Assembly (NCBI GenBank): GCA_004369045.1
Contig: ML213506.1
Span: forward strand, 1,226,988 to 1,290,987
Direction of reading: 5' to 3'
Source: Heliocybe sulcata
Taxonomy: Eukaryota; Basidiomycota; Agaricomycetes; Gloeophyllales; Gloeophyllaceae
Length of the DNA: 64,000 nt
The notes below the pieces were generated by a model that was not told where the DNA came from, did no database searches, and was given only the letters and a program-made list of their open reading frames with translations. Shown piece by piece: positions 43,724-59,078 of the stretch (position 1 is its first letter; each line of letters starts with the position of its first letter). The translations under genes and the position numbers were made by a program.

Positions 43724-46700
43724 ATGAACCCCTCAGCTGCTGCCTCGAAACGCAAAACCCGGATTATACCCCTCCTCGCGCTCGCTGCTCTCTTCTCTTC
43801 CACTCCACACCATGCCGCCCTCGCAGCACAGTCGCTTCCACAGGTCGACTTTGACCGCATGGGCACGGTCGGGCTCGGCGGTGCATTTGCAGGCTTTGAT
43901 TTGTTCGACAACTCCTCTGTTTCATTCGACCCGTCTACCTCCACCTTGCTTTCACGCTCTTCGAACGGCTCGCTCGCTTCTCTCGGCTCGACGAACTCGG
44001 GCGGCGCGATTACCGCTGGGTGTGCGCTAGGTACCACGTTCTACGTCGGCGGCGCGTTTTCAAGCGTTGGGGGCGTGTCAGCCGCGAACGTTGCGGCGTA
44101 TGATACGGCGAAGGGGGCGTTCGCCGCGGTGGGGAGCGGCGGGCCGAATGGGGAGGTGCTGACGATGTACTGTGACGAGTCGAATAACAAGGTCTGGGTG
44201 GGTGGCCGCTTCTCTTCCCCAGGCTCGTCCGTCGCAGTATGGGACACCAGCGCCAACTCCTGGTCCGCGGCGCCTTTTGGTGGCCTCTCAGGAGCCCAGG
44301 CGACTGTCAACTCCATAACCACCAACTCGTCCGCGACTTCGCTGTTCTTCGCCGGCTCGTTCGTCACCAACTTTGGAGGGAACGGCACGGTTGTGAATGG
44401 CACCAATAACCCCAACGTCCCGTACTCGCAGGGCGCGACGCCGTATTCTTCGTCCTTGGTGCCCATCCCGCTGCAGAGCGCACAGGTGCAGGGGTCCCCG
44501 TCGAGTTCTGACTCGCAATTTAGTAATATTCAGAATATACTGTGTCCTAGTGGCGGGGACGGGCCTGGCCAGACATGGTTCGCTGCGGATGGCAACACGG
44601 CGCTCATCACCGCGCGTACGTTCACATCTCTCAGTGCGAGCGGTGTTCGGCTTGGGAATACGTTCTTGGACGGACGGGGGACCACTGGATTCAGGTGAGC
44701 CGGTGAATATCCTTAATAGGAATATGTAGCACTCACCATCGTATTCAGTGTCACTACTATCCCCGATAATACCGTTCAGACTCTCCATTACCTCGACCCC
44801 CAGACCGGCCAGAACCAGACCTGTTCAAATCCCTGCCCGCTCCTTACGGACTCCTCCATCCTCTACCAGGACTTTATCTTCTCCAACCCGATTAATATCA
44901 CCGGTGTCCAAATCTCCCTGTCCGAATGGCAAGGTGCTGGTCCAGGTCTGCATATGATGCAGTTACTGTCGTCTGGTGCGTTCGCCTCCTCGGTGGGCAG
45001 CCAGAACGGTGTCTCGTGTTTCGCACCTGGAGCATCCAACACAACTTCCACGGGTACGTGGTCAGAGAAGGATGCAAACACCAACATTGCAGGTACTGTC
45101 GAGGCTGTCCTCGTCTCGGACGTCGCGGTGGGCACCTCGCCCGCCCAAGGCCCCAGCTTCACCTGGATGCCGTATGTCAGCGCCTCGGGCACATACGATG
45201 TCAACATGCTCGTACCCGGGTGCACGGCCTTCCAGGACTGCGCCCTCCGTACATCCGTGCAGGTCACAGTTTTCCCGGGCGGCGGACAGCAGCCCTGGAT
45301 CACCACCGTGAACCAGCAGAACACGGACGACGCAACGGCGTTGATCTACAGCGGATCGATCTACCCTAGCTCGCCTGATTTCGTCACGACGATCACTATG
45401 GAGCTCGCGAGCAACCCGGCGGGGAGTGGCCAGGATGGGCAGTATGAGATCGTTGCGGATAGGGTGCAGCTCGTGCTGAATTCTGCGAATACTACTGGGT
45501 CGGCGACGTCGTCGGGCAGTGGGACGGTGGGTGCAGGTGGTGGACAGAGCAGCTTTGGCTTCTTTGAGTGGCCGCTGAAGAGTTCAGCGAACGCTAATGC
45601 AACCAGTAGCCTCCCGAACACAACTGAGACCTCGCTCGACTCAATCGGTGTTGGGCTGCTTAGCGGGCTCGGGGGCGTCAGTAGTCTTACGGGTGCCTCT
45701 GCTGCAGTGGCTGCCGTCGCTCATCACCCGTCCGGAACGGTTTTCATCGGCGGCAACTTCACATTGTCCTCAGGCTCTGCCTCTGGTGCGTCTCACATTG
45801 TCGCATACAGCAACGGTGCTCTGTCAGCGCTTGCAAGTAATGGTCTCAACGGACCGGTCACCTCTCTCTTCGTCGACGGGAACACGTTGTACATCGGCGG
45901 CGCGTTCACTGACACCACTGCCGGTACGACGCAAGGCAAGCTCCGAGGTGTCGCGATGTACGATGTGCAGGCGAAGCAATGGGGTGCGATGCAGGCCGGT
46001 GTGAACGGCGCGGTTGCCAGTCTCTCGTACGCGGACGGACAGGTGCAGGTGGCAGGCAACTTCACGCAAGTGTTGTCAGCGTCTGGCTCTGCATCCGGTT
46101 TGGAGACTGCGGGGATTGCGGTGTGGGATACCAACAGGAACTCGTGGGTCAACAGTGGTGGGTTCCTTGTTGGGCAGATGACGTTCGTTGGGAACGGCAT
46201 GGCTCCGAGTAAGGGACAGAATCAGTCGCAGATTATGGCGGGCAATGTTGCTGCTTCGTTGAAGTATGGAGCACCTGGCTTCGTCATGTTGCAGACTGGA
46301 GGAAATGATGGGGTTCCTGAGGTCACTCCCTTGGGGGTCGAGTTGGGATCTGATGTCGCTTCTGGATCGACTGGTACCACTACGACACGTAGACGTTCCC
46401 ATATCTCTGCAGTCACGACTGGCTGGATATCGAACGTACGGTTCCCTAGGTTGTTCTCGAGACAGTCTGCGGGCTCGTCCACCCTCCCTACTACCCCATC
46501 GGCTACCGCACCTGCCGTCCTCACCGGTGCCTTCTGGACCAACAGCTCATCAGGCAATGAAGTCGTCGTCATCGGTGGTAATTTTTCATACACGCCGTCC
46601 TCTGGCTCCTCTGAGTCGCGTGGAGTCGCTATCTACGATCCGACATCGAGCACGCTTACTGCTCTGCAAGGCGCTCAAATGAACGGGACCGTTCGTGCAC

Positions 46701-48297
46701 TGTTCGTGCAAGGCGACAACTTATACGTTGGGGGCGAGTTCACGCTCAGCGGAGCTAGTGTAAGCGGCTTCGCTGTCTATGACTTAGCCCAGCAACAATG
46801 GGCGAGCTCTCAGCCACCGTCGTTGTCGCTCTCTTCTGGCACGCCTCTTGTTCACTCAATCACTTCGTCCTCTTCTTCGTCGTCCTTGATCGTTGTTGCG
46901 GGTACGTTCTCCACTGCGGGCTCGCTGACATGCAACGGTATCTGTTCTTGGAACACGGCGACGAATTCTTGGGCTAGTCTTGGGAACGGCATCGCTGGTG
47001 AGGTGTCATCCGTGGCGTACGCTGGGGTGAGAAAGAAATATGGATTCAGTGGACTGTCGGTTGACCATTGCTTTGTGTAGAGCAACCAAGAGACCTTGGT
47101 AGCATCCGGTGTTATCACTTTATCCGATAGCACTTCCGCCAACGTCGCTCAGTATACCTTCTCTAACACCAGCTGGGCGGCTGTTGGGAACGGGGCAGAT
47201 ATTCCAGGTCCTGTCACTGCTGTGGAAGTCAATGACGGCAACTCGAGCAGTATCTTCGCTGCTGGCAGGCGAGTTTTATCTTATCCTACTGATGTGACGG
47301 TACATTGACGGTGACATAGATCTTCGGACGGCTCGTCGTCCTTCCTGTTATTTTGGAATGGTGCACAATGGACCACCGTTGGGAGCGGTCTGGAGCCTAG
47401 CACCAACGTCTCCCAATTGACCATGGTGCCCTTACAGAACACCCACTCCGCAAACGGCATCATCGAACCGGATCGTATGCTCCTTGTGTCTGGATTCCTG
47501 GCAGACTCCTCATTCGGCAATGCGTCATCGGCCTTATTCGACGGACAAAACTTCATCCCCTATATCATGACGAGGACGGCGGACGGAGACCCTGGCACCA
47601 TATCACAGGTTTTCCACTCTCTGACGACCTTCAGCTTTACTCAGAAGCGTGAGTACTGGCACCGCTTCCCGCAGAATAAACACTGACTTTCCTGTAGATT
47701 TCTTGGCTGTTGGCATTGTCATTTTGATCTCTATTGCTGTTGGTGCTGGTATTGTTTTCTTGTTGGTTCTTATCGGTATCCTCTGGACCCTCTTCGCTCG
47801 GCGGGACGAGACTCTTGCGGCCAAGTACGACGCTGCTGAAGAAGATGATGCTTCTTCAACGCATCATCGCCCGTCTTCGCTACTTGCCCACATTAACGCG
47901 GCGACGCGGAATACTATTATCGGCTCTACGAGTCCTTTCGCCGCGTTTAATGCCGAGAAGGAGGAGGAACATGCTGGGGCGGGGAGGGTTATGTCCCCAG
48001 ACGATCCGCAGTTCATGCGCGCCGAGACCCCTTCCGACGCTGTGATTGGTGGAACGACGGACGACGCTGCTTTCAGGCCATCGCACGCGCGGTACTCGTT
48101 TGACGGTGCCGGGGAAGGCGAGCTGGCAGTGAGGGCGGGGCAGGAGTTGCAGGTTTTAGACGACCGTGATGAGTCGTACGTCCCTTTTGTTTGCTCACCT
48201 AAAACACCGTGTTGACGTTTTGTCGCATAGATGGTGGTATGCAAGAGATCCACGGACTGGGGAGGAAGGCGTTGTTCCAGCTGCATATTTATATTAA
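43724..48297 (+). CDS. rax2: Rax2-type cortical polarity protein with C-terminal SH3 domain
   Basis: Large type I membrane glycoprotein marking sites of polarised growth. Exons 43724..44694, 44749..47026, 47081..47268, 47320..47648, 47698..48175 and 48231..48297 close to 1436 codons. The signal peptide is KTRIIPLLALAALFSS. The long ectodomain is built of repeated blades with the pattern F-Y/I-x-GG-x-F (TFYVGGAFSS, KVWVGGRFSS, LYIGGAFTD, LYVGGEFTLSG) and VAVWDT-type strands, as in Rax2. N-glycosylation sequons are numerous. The TM helix is near 1257-1285 (FLAVGIVILISIAVGAGIVF). The cytosolic tail ends in an SH3-like fold (~1385-1436): ARYSFDGAGEGELAVRAGQE, then LQVLDDRDESWWYARD and EEGVVPAAYLY. 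The intron at 47269..47319 has a GC donor. Start at 43724 is the first in-frame ATG. Confidence 0.9.
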
Positions 48298-48559
48298 ATC
48301 GCTTTGTCTTGTTTGCTCTTGTCGCAGTCTCTGGAAGATTGACCTTTGGGTCACTCGCTTTGCACGCCGGATGGAAGGCCAGATATGTCAATAGCTTGTC
48401 GTGTACTAAGCGACAGGTGCTATCGCGCCCAGATACACCTGGGACTGGTACTTTATTACTACTGTAGTAATATAACTGAATGATGGTGCGGAGGTCCGGT
48501 CTAGTGTTCAAGATCTGGGATACAAGCAACATAACAAACAATCCAGGTACTCTGCATAA

Positions 48560-50025
48560 TTACTGAAGGAGGGGATCTCTGAAGTGCTTCTGGTGATTGT
48601 GACGGAAGCCGACTTGCGTCTTGAAGGCCTCTCGCCTCCTTTGATCCCGGAACTCTCGGACGTGCCGGCCTGCTTCTCTGGCTTCACCGGCGTTTCTTGC
48701 CTTCACTACAGAGTAGCCTTGACCATACGCACCATAGCCACCCTTGCTTGGGACGAGTGCGGAGTTTTTCTCCTGCAAGAGTCGACGCACTAGGGCGGCA
48801 CCGGAGTTCGGATCCTCGTTTCTAGGCCCTCCTCGAGGATGGAAGGACTGGGCGTAGTAACGCTTCAGACTCCTGTGGCCTATGCGAGCACCTGAAGGCA
48901 GGACAAGCTCGAGGTGGGAGTCGCCGTAGGTGACTTCGGTATTTGGTAGCTCGTCCAGGTCAGAGTCTTCCTCAGACTCATCGACGATCTCGTCAACCGA
49001 CCCATCCTCATCCTCTTCGTCCATGTCCTCCCACTCCTCGTCACCCTGCCTCTTCTTCTTCTTCGCATCTGGGTAGGAAGATGAGAAGTCGTAGTAGTCA
49101 GAGACCTCCAAGCGATCGTCCTCTGTCTCGTACGCGATCTTGCAGTGGCTTTTGTCGAGCATGTGTTTCCTCACCGCATCCAGCGTGCGGAACTCTCGTC
49201 CCTTACCGTTACAGTACAGACATACGTTACCCACTGCGACTTTCTCACACAGGTAGGTGAGGAGGCCCTCGATGTCTGTAAGGAATTCGGCGTCGGGAAT
49301 GAAGAACGAGTGCGCGTTGGCCATGTGAGTGAGGTTGGAGGAAACTTCGGATGATATCATGGGGCAAAAGAGGCAATGAGAGGGGGAGAGACGCGAGCGT
49401 GCGGCAGCGATCTTGGCGTCAATGGACTGGTTGATCGCCTCCTCTGAGGCGTCATCGTCGACGGTTAAACGCGCAAGATCCTCTGTTGTGGCAGGCACGG
49501 ATGCTTCGGGTCCATGCTCGGGTGGTGCTTGCTCTGGGATATATTCGAGAGGCTCCTCGTCCTGGCAGGGTCTTGGTGCCGAGGCTGCCTTCAGCTCATT
49601 TTCCTTGTGCTTCTTCGAGTTGATGTGAGAACGGTAAGCATTCTCTGACGTATACGTTTTCCTAGAGTCCGCTCAGAATGCCATGGAAGAAGACATGATA
49701 AGCACTGTTCCACGCACTTGCACACTTCGCAAGTAGACCCCTTCGATGAAGCTGCGACAGCTGTCTCTGTCCTCCGTTCCGAGACCTTCTGATTGAAGGC
49801 AGCAGTGCTGATGGGTGGTAAGCCAGCAACGCGACGCTTCATATTATATCTATGATGGTCGGAGCGGTAATGTATCCCTACGAACCAGTCTCAAAACCAA
49901 TCAATTCACGCGCAAATGAGAAGGTACATACGCTGATCCTCCGCAGAGGGGAAGGCTATGGAACATGATAGGCAGGTGAAGAGGGTATCGTTGCCGGCAG
50001 TTGGCGCTTGCACAATGGTCGCCAT
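48560..50025 (-). CDS. rei1: Rei1-like cytoplasmic 60S biogenesis factor (ZNF622 family)
   Basis: C2H2 zinc-finger protein needed for recycling Arx1 and late 60S maturation. It starts at ATG 50025 (MATIVQAPTAGNDTLFTCLSC). The first finger FTCLSCSIAF continues after intron 1 as HYRSDHHRYNMKRRVAGLPP, a Rei1 hallmark. A second finger is TCEVCK joined to KTYTSENAYRSHINSKKHKE. The large last exon (49498..48560 region) holds CLFCPMISSEVSSNLTHMAN, the finger CLYCNGKGREFRTLDAVRKH, MLDKSHCKIAYE, an acidic stretch, and the conserved end ELVLPSGARIGHRSLKRYY, FRDQRRREAFKTQVGFRHN and HQKHFRDPLLQ. Convergent with RAX2. Identification is firm. Confidence 0.94.
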
Positions 50026-50361
50026 ATCCTGATAGTTCGTACTGGCAGAGATGGAGGAGGATATCAGGGAGTGGCTGAGGGAGAAGAATGATTAACGATC
50101 CTGCAAGCTGACTAATCTCTCCGTGACGTTACGTGACATGGTACCGATCCGACAAATACTCATCCACTTCGGCTCGTTCAATCCACATCCAATTAACGTT
50201 CAGTCACTCGCAAGCTGGGACATGGCACACAAAAGACTAAATAACATAGCAAAGAGAAGGACGACAGCGATACCGAACAACTTTCCACCAAGGGCCTCGT
50301 CTCAGGTCAAGACGGTATATCGACACATAAACCATAGCTCGAGCTGGACATGGCTATGCAG

Positions 50362-51401
50362 TCATGCCTTGGCTTCACCCTATACATCAGTCAGGACCAA
50401 AGAAGAGCTACCATGGCAAGTAAGAGGTCCCACCGTGAAGGGGATGCCGAACCTCTCAGCTCGTTTCCTTCGCTTCTCCAACTCCTCTGGGTCAACCTCC
50501 GCCGGTGCTGGTCGCTTCTTTCCATTAGATTTCTCCGACGCCGCATCCTTTCGGATGCCAAATCGTGCCGCTCGTCTCTTGAGTATCTCGGGATCCTGCT
50601 ATGAAACATAAGTCTTCAAGACTGGGCACAGTTGCCTGGATGATACTCACTTCCGTGGGCTGAGCTGCTTTGGCAGGTACAGCCTTGGTGTCTTTCTTCC
50701 TGCCATTCACAGCGGCAGGCGTATCTGCTGCCTTTTCCACTAAGGGTAGCCCAAACCTGGCGGCGCGTGCCTTGCGTTTCCGAAGTTCTTCGTCCTCTGC
50801 CGACTTCGCTGCGTCGGTTTTAGAGTCCGGCGCAGGGGTATCTGCCTCAGGCGTAGCCTAGAGAGAGATACGGAGTGTGAGGGTCTGCACCTAAGAGCAA
50901 ATAAGGGAAGACTCACAGAGCTAGCTGGTACTGATGGTTCGCTGGCCACAGCGGAAGCGTGAGCTGTGGTAGCTCGTTTTGATGCTGCCTTAGAGGATAG
51001 AGAGGGAGCCCCAGCAGCAACACTTGGAGACACTAATCAGATGTAGTTACGAAAAGTGGGGTTCCACTAACGCGTTGGGTACAGACGCCTGCAGCTGGAG
51101 GGAACGCGTCAATTACGGGTCGATGGCGAGACATTGGGACGCACTGTACTTGCACCAGCCTCAGGCGCTGGAGCTGGTGGCTTCGAAGATCCACCGCCAT
51201 TCCGCTTCTCAAATTCTGCAACTGCTGCAGGATTGGCTTGAATGGCAGCTATAAGGTCTGCCTTGTTCGCTTTCGAGGGCAGTGGTACAGATGCTTTCTG
51301 GAGGATATCCTTGAGATCTACGACCTTTAATGCTTTCCTGCCCCCAAACGCTTCAGCATCACCCACAGAACACGAGAAAACGCGTACAATTTGGAGTCCA
51401 T
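50362..51401 (-). CDS. SAP-domain THO1/SARNP-like mRNP protein
   Basis: Nuclear RNA/DNA-binding protein of the Tho1-CIP29 family, linked to mRNA export. ATG 51401 opens a 14-nt first exon (MDSKL). A 49-nt intron leads to the SAP domain KALKVVDLKDILQKASVPLP, then SKANKADLIAAIQ. Ala/Pro/Ser-rich linkers follow. The C-terminal part carries three copies of a basic RFG motif, RKARAARFGLP, KRRAARFGI and KRRKRAERFGIP, as in SARNP. The last intron gives the tail PFTGEAKA and the stop at 50362-50364. It shares a 131-bp divergent promoter with HAP2. Confidence 0.86.
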
Positions 51402-51532
51402 AATGACTGTCAGTGGCGGTCTGTGGCAGGTTGGGCGGGGAACCAATTAAGGCAAGGGAGCGGAGCCTAGATTATATAAGCCGATGGTTGGGTGTTGGTT
51501 GGCTGGCCTGTTTGGAGGCGACTCAGCCAATC
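51402..51532. promoter_or_regulatory. 131-bp bidirectional promoter with CCAAT and TATA motifs
   Basis: Spacer between the divergent starts of the SARNP-like gene (51401, minus) and HAP2 (51533, plus). It holds CCAAT at 51443-51447, TATATAA at 51473-51479 and a second CCAAT at 51527-51531, one base before the HAP2 ATG. HAP2 encodes the CCAAT-binding subunit, so autoregulation is an attractive but untested idea. Confidence 0.55.
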
Positions 51533-52838
51533 ATGGACGACGTCGATCAGCTGTTCCCCGTTGCTTATCACCTACCCCACTACTGTCCGTCCATACAGTC
51601 CTCGTCGTCGTCGCCAACAACGCTGACAACGTTTTTGTTTGTTTCCAGCCCAGCATCCGCAGCAACAGCCCCTGTACACGCCCTTCTACCCCCAGCAGCA
51701 ACGCGGGCCCTTATCTTATCCAGAGCACTCTGGACACCCTTCGCGCAATGCATCGCCGGGACCGTCGACTGCGACGCCCACACCCCATCCAGACTCGCCC
51801 AACAATGAGGCCTATCTTAGGCAACACGTAGTCCCTGCTCAGCAGAGCCATGAGCAGCCTGCCGATATAAACCAGGACGATCAACCTCTCGATGAAGAGC
51901 CCCTCTACGTCAACGCGAAACAGTACTATCGCATTCTTAAACGCCGAGTAGCAAGAGCTAGGCTTGAGGAGGTGCATAGGCTGTCGAAGCAGAGAAAGGT
52001 CCGTGTTTTTTTGCTTGGATATATGCGCGTCTCCAGGCTGAACAAGCAAAATGGTGCACTACTCGCGCAGCCCTATCTCCACGAGTCACGTCACAAACAC
52101 GCTATGCGTCGCCCGCGTGGCCCAGGAGGCCGTTTCCTTACTGCAGGCGAAATCGCCGCGCAGAAAGCCTCGCAGGAGGAAGGTTCAAAAGAGTCCACCT
52201 TGGACGGCGACCAGGGCGACGATGATGACGCCGATGAGGACGAGGACGCGGAAAATGTCGCCATGAATCTCGACAAACCCTCGCCTGAAGGCGGATCAGC
52301 AGACCATGTGAAGGACATCCCCCGAATTCAACAGCCACCCAAGCACGTTGCACACCCGACTATGCCCATTCGCCGCCAGCACTCACACCATGGTCAGCAT
52401 CCCCACCCTCACCCGCATCCGTACATGCGCCCGGCTACAAATAATTATGACCAGTCAAGTGGTCAGAACCGCCCAGGGCAGATAAACCTCATGAACGTCG
52501 GTTATCATCCCATGCCACATGAGCCAAACCCGCCCGCCATTCCTGCGACGTACCCCGAACCTCGTCATGCCCCGGCCCATGGGCGCGACGCCCGCCCAGC
52601 GGACGTTTCTCTGTCTCAGGCAGATCAAGCGATGCAGATGGGCTCGATGCCCTCCACGCCCACCGACGAAGCGCGCGGAATGGAGATGAACTCCATCGCT
52701 CTGCGCTCGCCGTACCCCACGTCCAGCCACCCCAGCACCCAAATGCATCATGTGCCTCACCCCCATGCTCATGCTCGTCACCATCACACCCGCATCAATT
52801 TTCAGGAAGGGCTGTATGGTGCTGGCCGGGGGTTGTAA
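51533..52838 (+). CDS. hap2: HAP2/NF-YA subunit of the CCAAT-binding factor
   Basis: Sequence-specific subunit of the HAP2/3/5 complex. Exons 51533..51584, 51649..51998 and 52071..52838 give 389 residues. The N-terminus is Q/P-rich. The conserved core starts [20 protein letters not shown] and [15 protein letters not shown] (subunit-association helix). It continues [22 protein letters not shown] (CCAAT recognition). The intron lies exactly between the two halves (51999..52070, 72 nt), is stop-free and keeps frame. Retention would insert 24 residues (starting [11 protein letters not shown]) in the linker. The tail is acidic and then His/Pro-rich ([28 protein letters not shown]). Identification is firm. 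Confidence 0.95.
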
Positions 52839-53082
52839 CGTCCAGTGTGACGATTCAATCAATAGAGCTCCTTTTGGTGGAAAAGCTTATCAGGTCCTCA
52901 CCGTGTATTGTGTGTATGTTGTTTTCGGCCCTATCTCTGTTTCTTTTGCCTTCTCTCATTATTGCGTTCAATCGTTTCATCATCTTTTGATGTACTAGAG
53001 ATCTCTTCCTGTCATCATGGTGCTTTGTTTGGGTGCGCTTCTACACATATGGAATAAAAAATGGTCTACGTCTACAAACATG

Positions 53083-53922
53083 CTATGGTTCTACGTCCAT
53101 TGGCTCGTAATCCATTACGATGTCGTCCGCTATCGCATCGTCCATGCCAGATGAAGCAGAGGGTGCGGGGTTTTGGGTATCATCTTCGTACTGGACTTCC
53201 GTGATCTGAGGAAAGTCTAACGACGGCAACGGTCTAAACAGAACCAGTGCCATGTTCCGCTCTGGTTGCTGAGCCGGCATGCCAAGGTTCGAGGGCAAGA
53301 ACGGGTCTCGAAATTCGTTGATATGCGCGAGATATCCCGAGGCCACTTCGATGCCCTGGTTATTTAATGAATCGCCTTCCTCATCAGACTCTTCAGCAAA
53401 CTCGTCCAGGTCAGTGATGACCACACCTTTACGAGGGCACTGGGTAAGCTGCTGGGTGGAAGATGAGGGCAATGAATTGCTGGGAGACGCACGGTCTTTT
53501 TCGGGTTCGTACCAGGAGGCGCCCTTCATTTTGATGTCTGCCAACTCTGGTGAGGCTGGCTCTTCTACTGATGTTGGTTGAACAGCATATGACAAAGACG
53601 AGGGTTCAGAAAAATGATGAGCTGACGGCAACGTAGGTTGGGGTGCAGTCGAAGGGTATTGGATATACGGGTTATCAGAAGAAGACACAGCGGAAGATGT
53701 AGCATATGATTGCGTCTGAGTCCGAGAGGAAGGCAATTGCGCGCCTCCTTGAGGATGTAGTGCGTCAATAGTGAGACCCTCAAAGCCGTGCTCTAGGGTA
53801 TCCCAGCGGCGTCGTTTGTTCGGAGGCGATGTATAGACTGGATCGTCCTCCATGTCTTTCCGCTTGAGTTTCGACATATCGAGCCAAGGGTGACGGATAG
53901 GGTATGCGTTGAGAGCAGCCAT
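53083..53922 (-). CDS. Unknown nuclear-type protein with basic patch
   Basis: Single-exon frame. The frame stays open upstream to 54060, but MAALNAYPIRHPWLDMSKLK at 53922 is the more natural start. Features: a putative NLS (PPNKRRRWD), a long Ser/Pro/Gln-rich disordered centre, a basic-acidic segment CPRKGVVITDLDEFAEES, and a conserved-looking end ERNMALVLFRPLPSL followed by an acidic tail (DDIVMDYEPMDVEP). No domain recognised. Convergent with HAP2, 240 bp between stops. Confidence 0.68.
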   Translation of the reverse strand: MAALNAYPIRHPWLDMSKLKRKDMEDDPVYTSPPNKRRRWDTLEHGFEGLTIDALHPQGGAQLPSSRTQTQSYATSSAVSSSDNPYIQYPSTAPQPTLPSAHHFSEPSSLSYAVQPTSVEEPASPELADIKMKGASWYEPEKDRASPSNSLPSSSTQQLTQCPRKGVVITDLDEFAEESDEEGDSLNNQGIEVASGYLAHINEFRDPFLPSNLGMPAQQPERNMALVLFRPLPSLDFPQITEVQYEDDTQNPAPSASSGMDDAIADDIVMDYEPMDVEP

Positions 53923-54200
53923 AATATGGTCAGCGGGGTGTGGAGGTTGTGAGCCAGTCGATGAGATATAACCAGACCCATAGCGCCACAACTGCAAACT
54001 ACAAGAATATTCGAGATAAGTCACGTGACTCATTGCGTCCATAGCTGCTCCAAATCTCATACCGATGGTTGCACATCATGACTGATACTAACAGCTTATG
54101 CCATAGAACATGGGGAGAAGTACAATGAAAGCATAGCGACGTAGTGGCAGAATAGACAACGTGTTGTCTGTGCAAGTATCCCGAGACTCGCGCGAACAAT

Positions 54201-54830
54201 CTAACCCCTCTTCTTGGACACACCGACAGTCTTACCTCTCCGACCTATAGACAAGGTGAACAGACTATCATGGCAGGGCGATAACAGGACACGTACCAGT
54301 CGTCTTGGTGTGCTGACCCCTCACACGCAAGCCCCAGAAGTGACGCAGACCACGATGCGCACGGATCTTCTTTAACCGCTCAAGATCATCACGGATCTTC
54401 GAGTCGACACCGTTGGACAGGATTTGCGAGTTCTTGCCGTCGGTGATATCCCTCTGCCTGTTCAGGAACCACGTCGGAATCTTGAATTGGGTCGGGTTTT
54501 GGATGATAGTCACGAGACGCTCAAGCTCGTCAGAGTTCAACTCTCCCGCCCTGCAACCAACTCAGAGTTAATGATTGTCCCACAGCACGACTACACCCAA
54601 GCCTACCGCTTGTTAAGATCGACATCAGCCTTCTTGCAGACCAAATTGGAGTAACGGCGACCGACACCCTTGATCTCAGTCAAGGCGTACATGATCTTGC
54701 GTTTACCGTCGACATTGGTATTCAACAGACGCAAGATGTGCTACTGACTCATTTTAGGATTGATTCCTGACGCAGGGACAGTGTAACGTACCTGGAATTG
54801 CTGGTGGGCCTCGGGCACGACGAGCGACAT
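54201..54830 (-). CDS. rps18: 40S ribosomal protein S18 (uS13)
   Basis: Small-subunit head protein, about 156 residues. ATG 54830 gives [13 protein letters not shown]; the next exons give [40 protein letters not shown] and DLNKR. The main exon (54549..54285 region) gives [36 protein letters not shown] and [18 protein letters not shown]. The last exon is [13 protein letters not shown] with stop at 54201-54203. Several short introns interrupt it, as usual for basidiomycete ribosomal protein genes. Identification is certain. Confidence 0.96.
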
Positions 54831-55380
54831 GGTGGTGAAGATTGACCTGGGAAGCCAAGGCGGGATTGGTCAGAGCCGTGCCCAAGTCATCCACGCCTAC
54901 AGTCCCGCATCCATCCACATTTCGCAGTCAACCCCTTCTTTCTTCATTGCTCTCGTTCCCCACATGCATCTACGACCCTCTAGCAGCATCAAATTGAGAG
55001 ACTCACCCTGTGGATAGTCTGGCAATGCGCCTTTTGCGATCTGGACGGCGCTGCTGCCGTCGCTCAGAGCGCTTTGCTGCGGAGAAAACTATCGCACGAT
55101 CATGTGATGTTCACTGGAAGCACGAGGTCCAAACGCGTCCTTTCGGGTCCTCTCCTTGAGTCAAGCCTCTGTCTTCTTTTCCTCGTCTGCTCTGCCTGAA
55201 ATCCATCCATCTGGGACTCAATGTGAGTGTATACTATTTCGGTTACAGAGAGATTCAAAGAGAAGAAACCGTCATGTCAGCCCTACTCGGAAAGCGTATG
55301 AAAGCCACAAGTGCGTCTATTACAGTGTATAGTCTATAACCTATAGCCGAACTACCATGTACAGATGTTCAAATATTCAT
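54831..55380. other. RPS18 upstream region and ALA1 3' flank
   Basis: 550 bp holding the RPS18 promoter/leader and the ALA1 3' flank. It contains a 21-codon plus-strand frame (55274..55339) with no support. No snoRNA could be demonstrated by eye. Confidence 0.5.
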
Positions 55381-58990
<3,610 letters not shown>

Positions 58991-59078
58991 CGACTCGAGT
59001 CAGGATTATAATACTCGCGATCTACATCGGCATATCCCGCTATCTGCCCGACTTGTTTATTTCGAGTTCTCTGCCGCC
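58991..59078. promoter_or_regulatory. 88-bp divergent spacer between ALA1 and bL34m
   Basis: Only 88 bp separate the upstream ALA1 ATG (minus) from the bL34m ATG (plus). Both products serve mitochondrial translation, so a shared core promoter is likely. No clear TATA box is seen. Confidence 0.5.

Noticed and set aside
44954-47080. Independent 708-codon gene
   Set aside because: It is the large second exon of RAX2; both ends join neighbouring exons at good splice sites and in phase.
55274-55339. Short plus-strand frame starting MSALLGKRMKAT between RPS18 and ALA1
   Set aside because: Only 21 codons, stops before ALA1, and no downstream exon joins it in frame without running antisense to ALA1.
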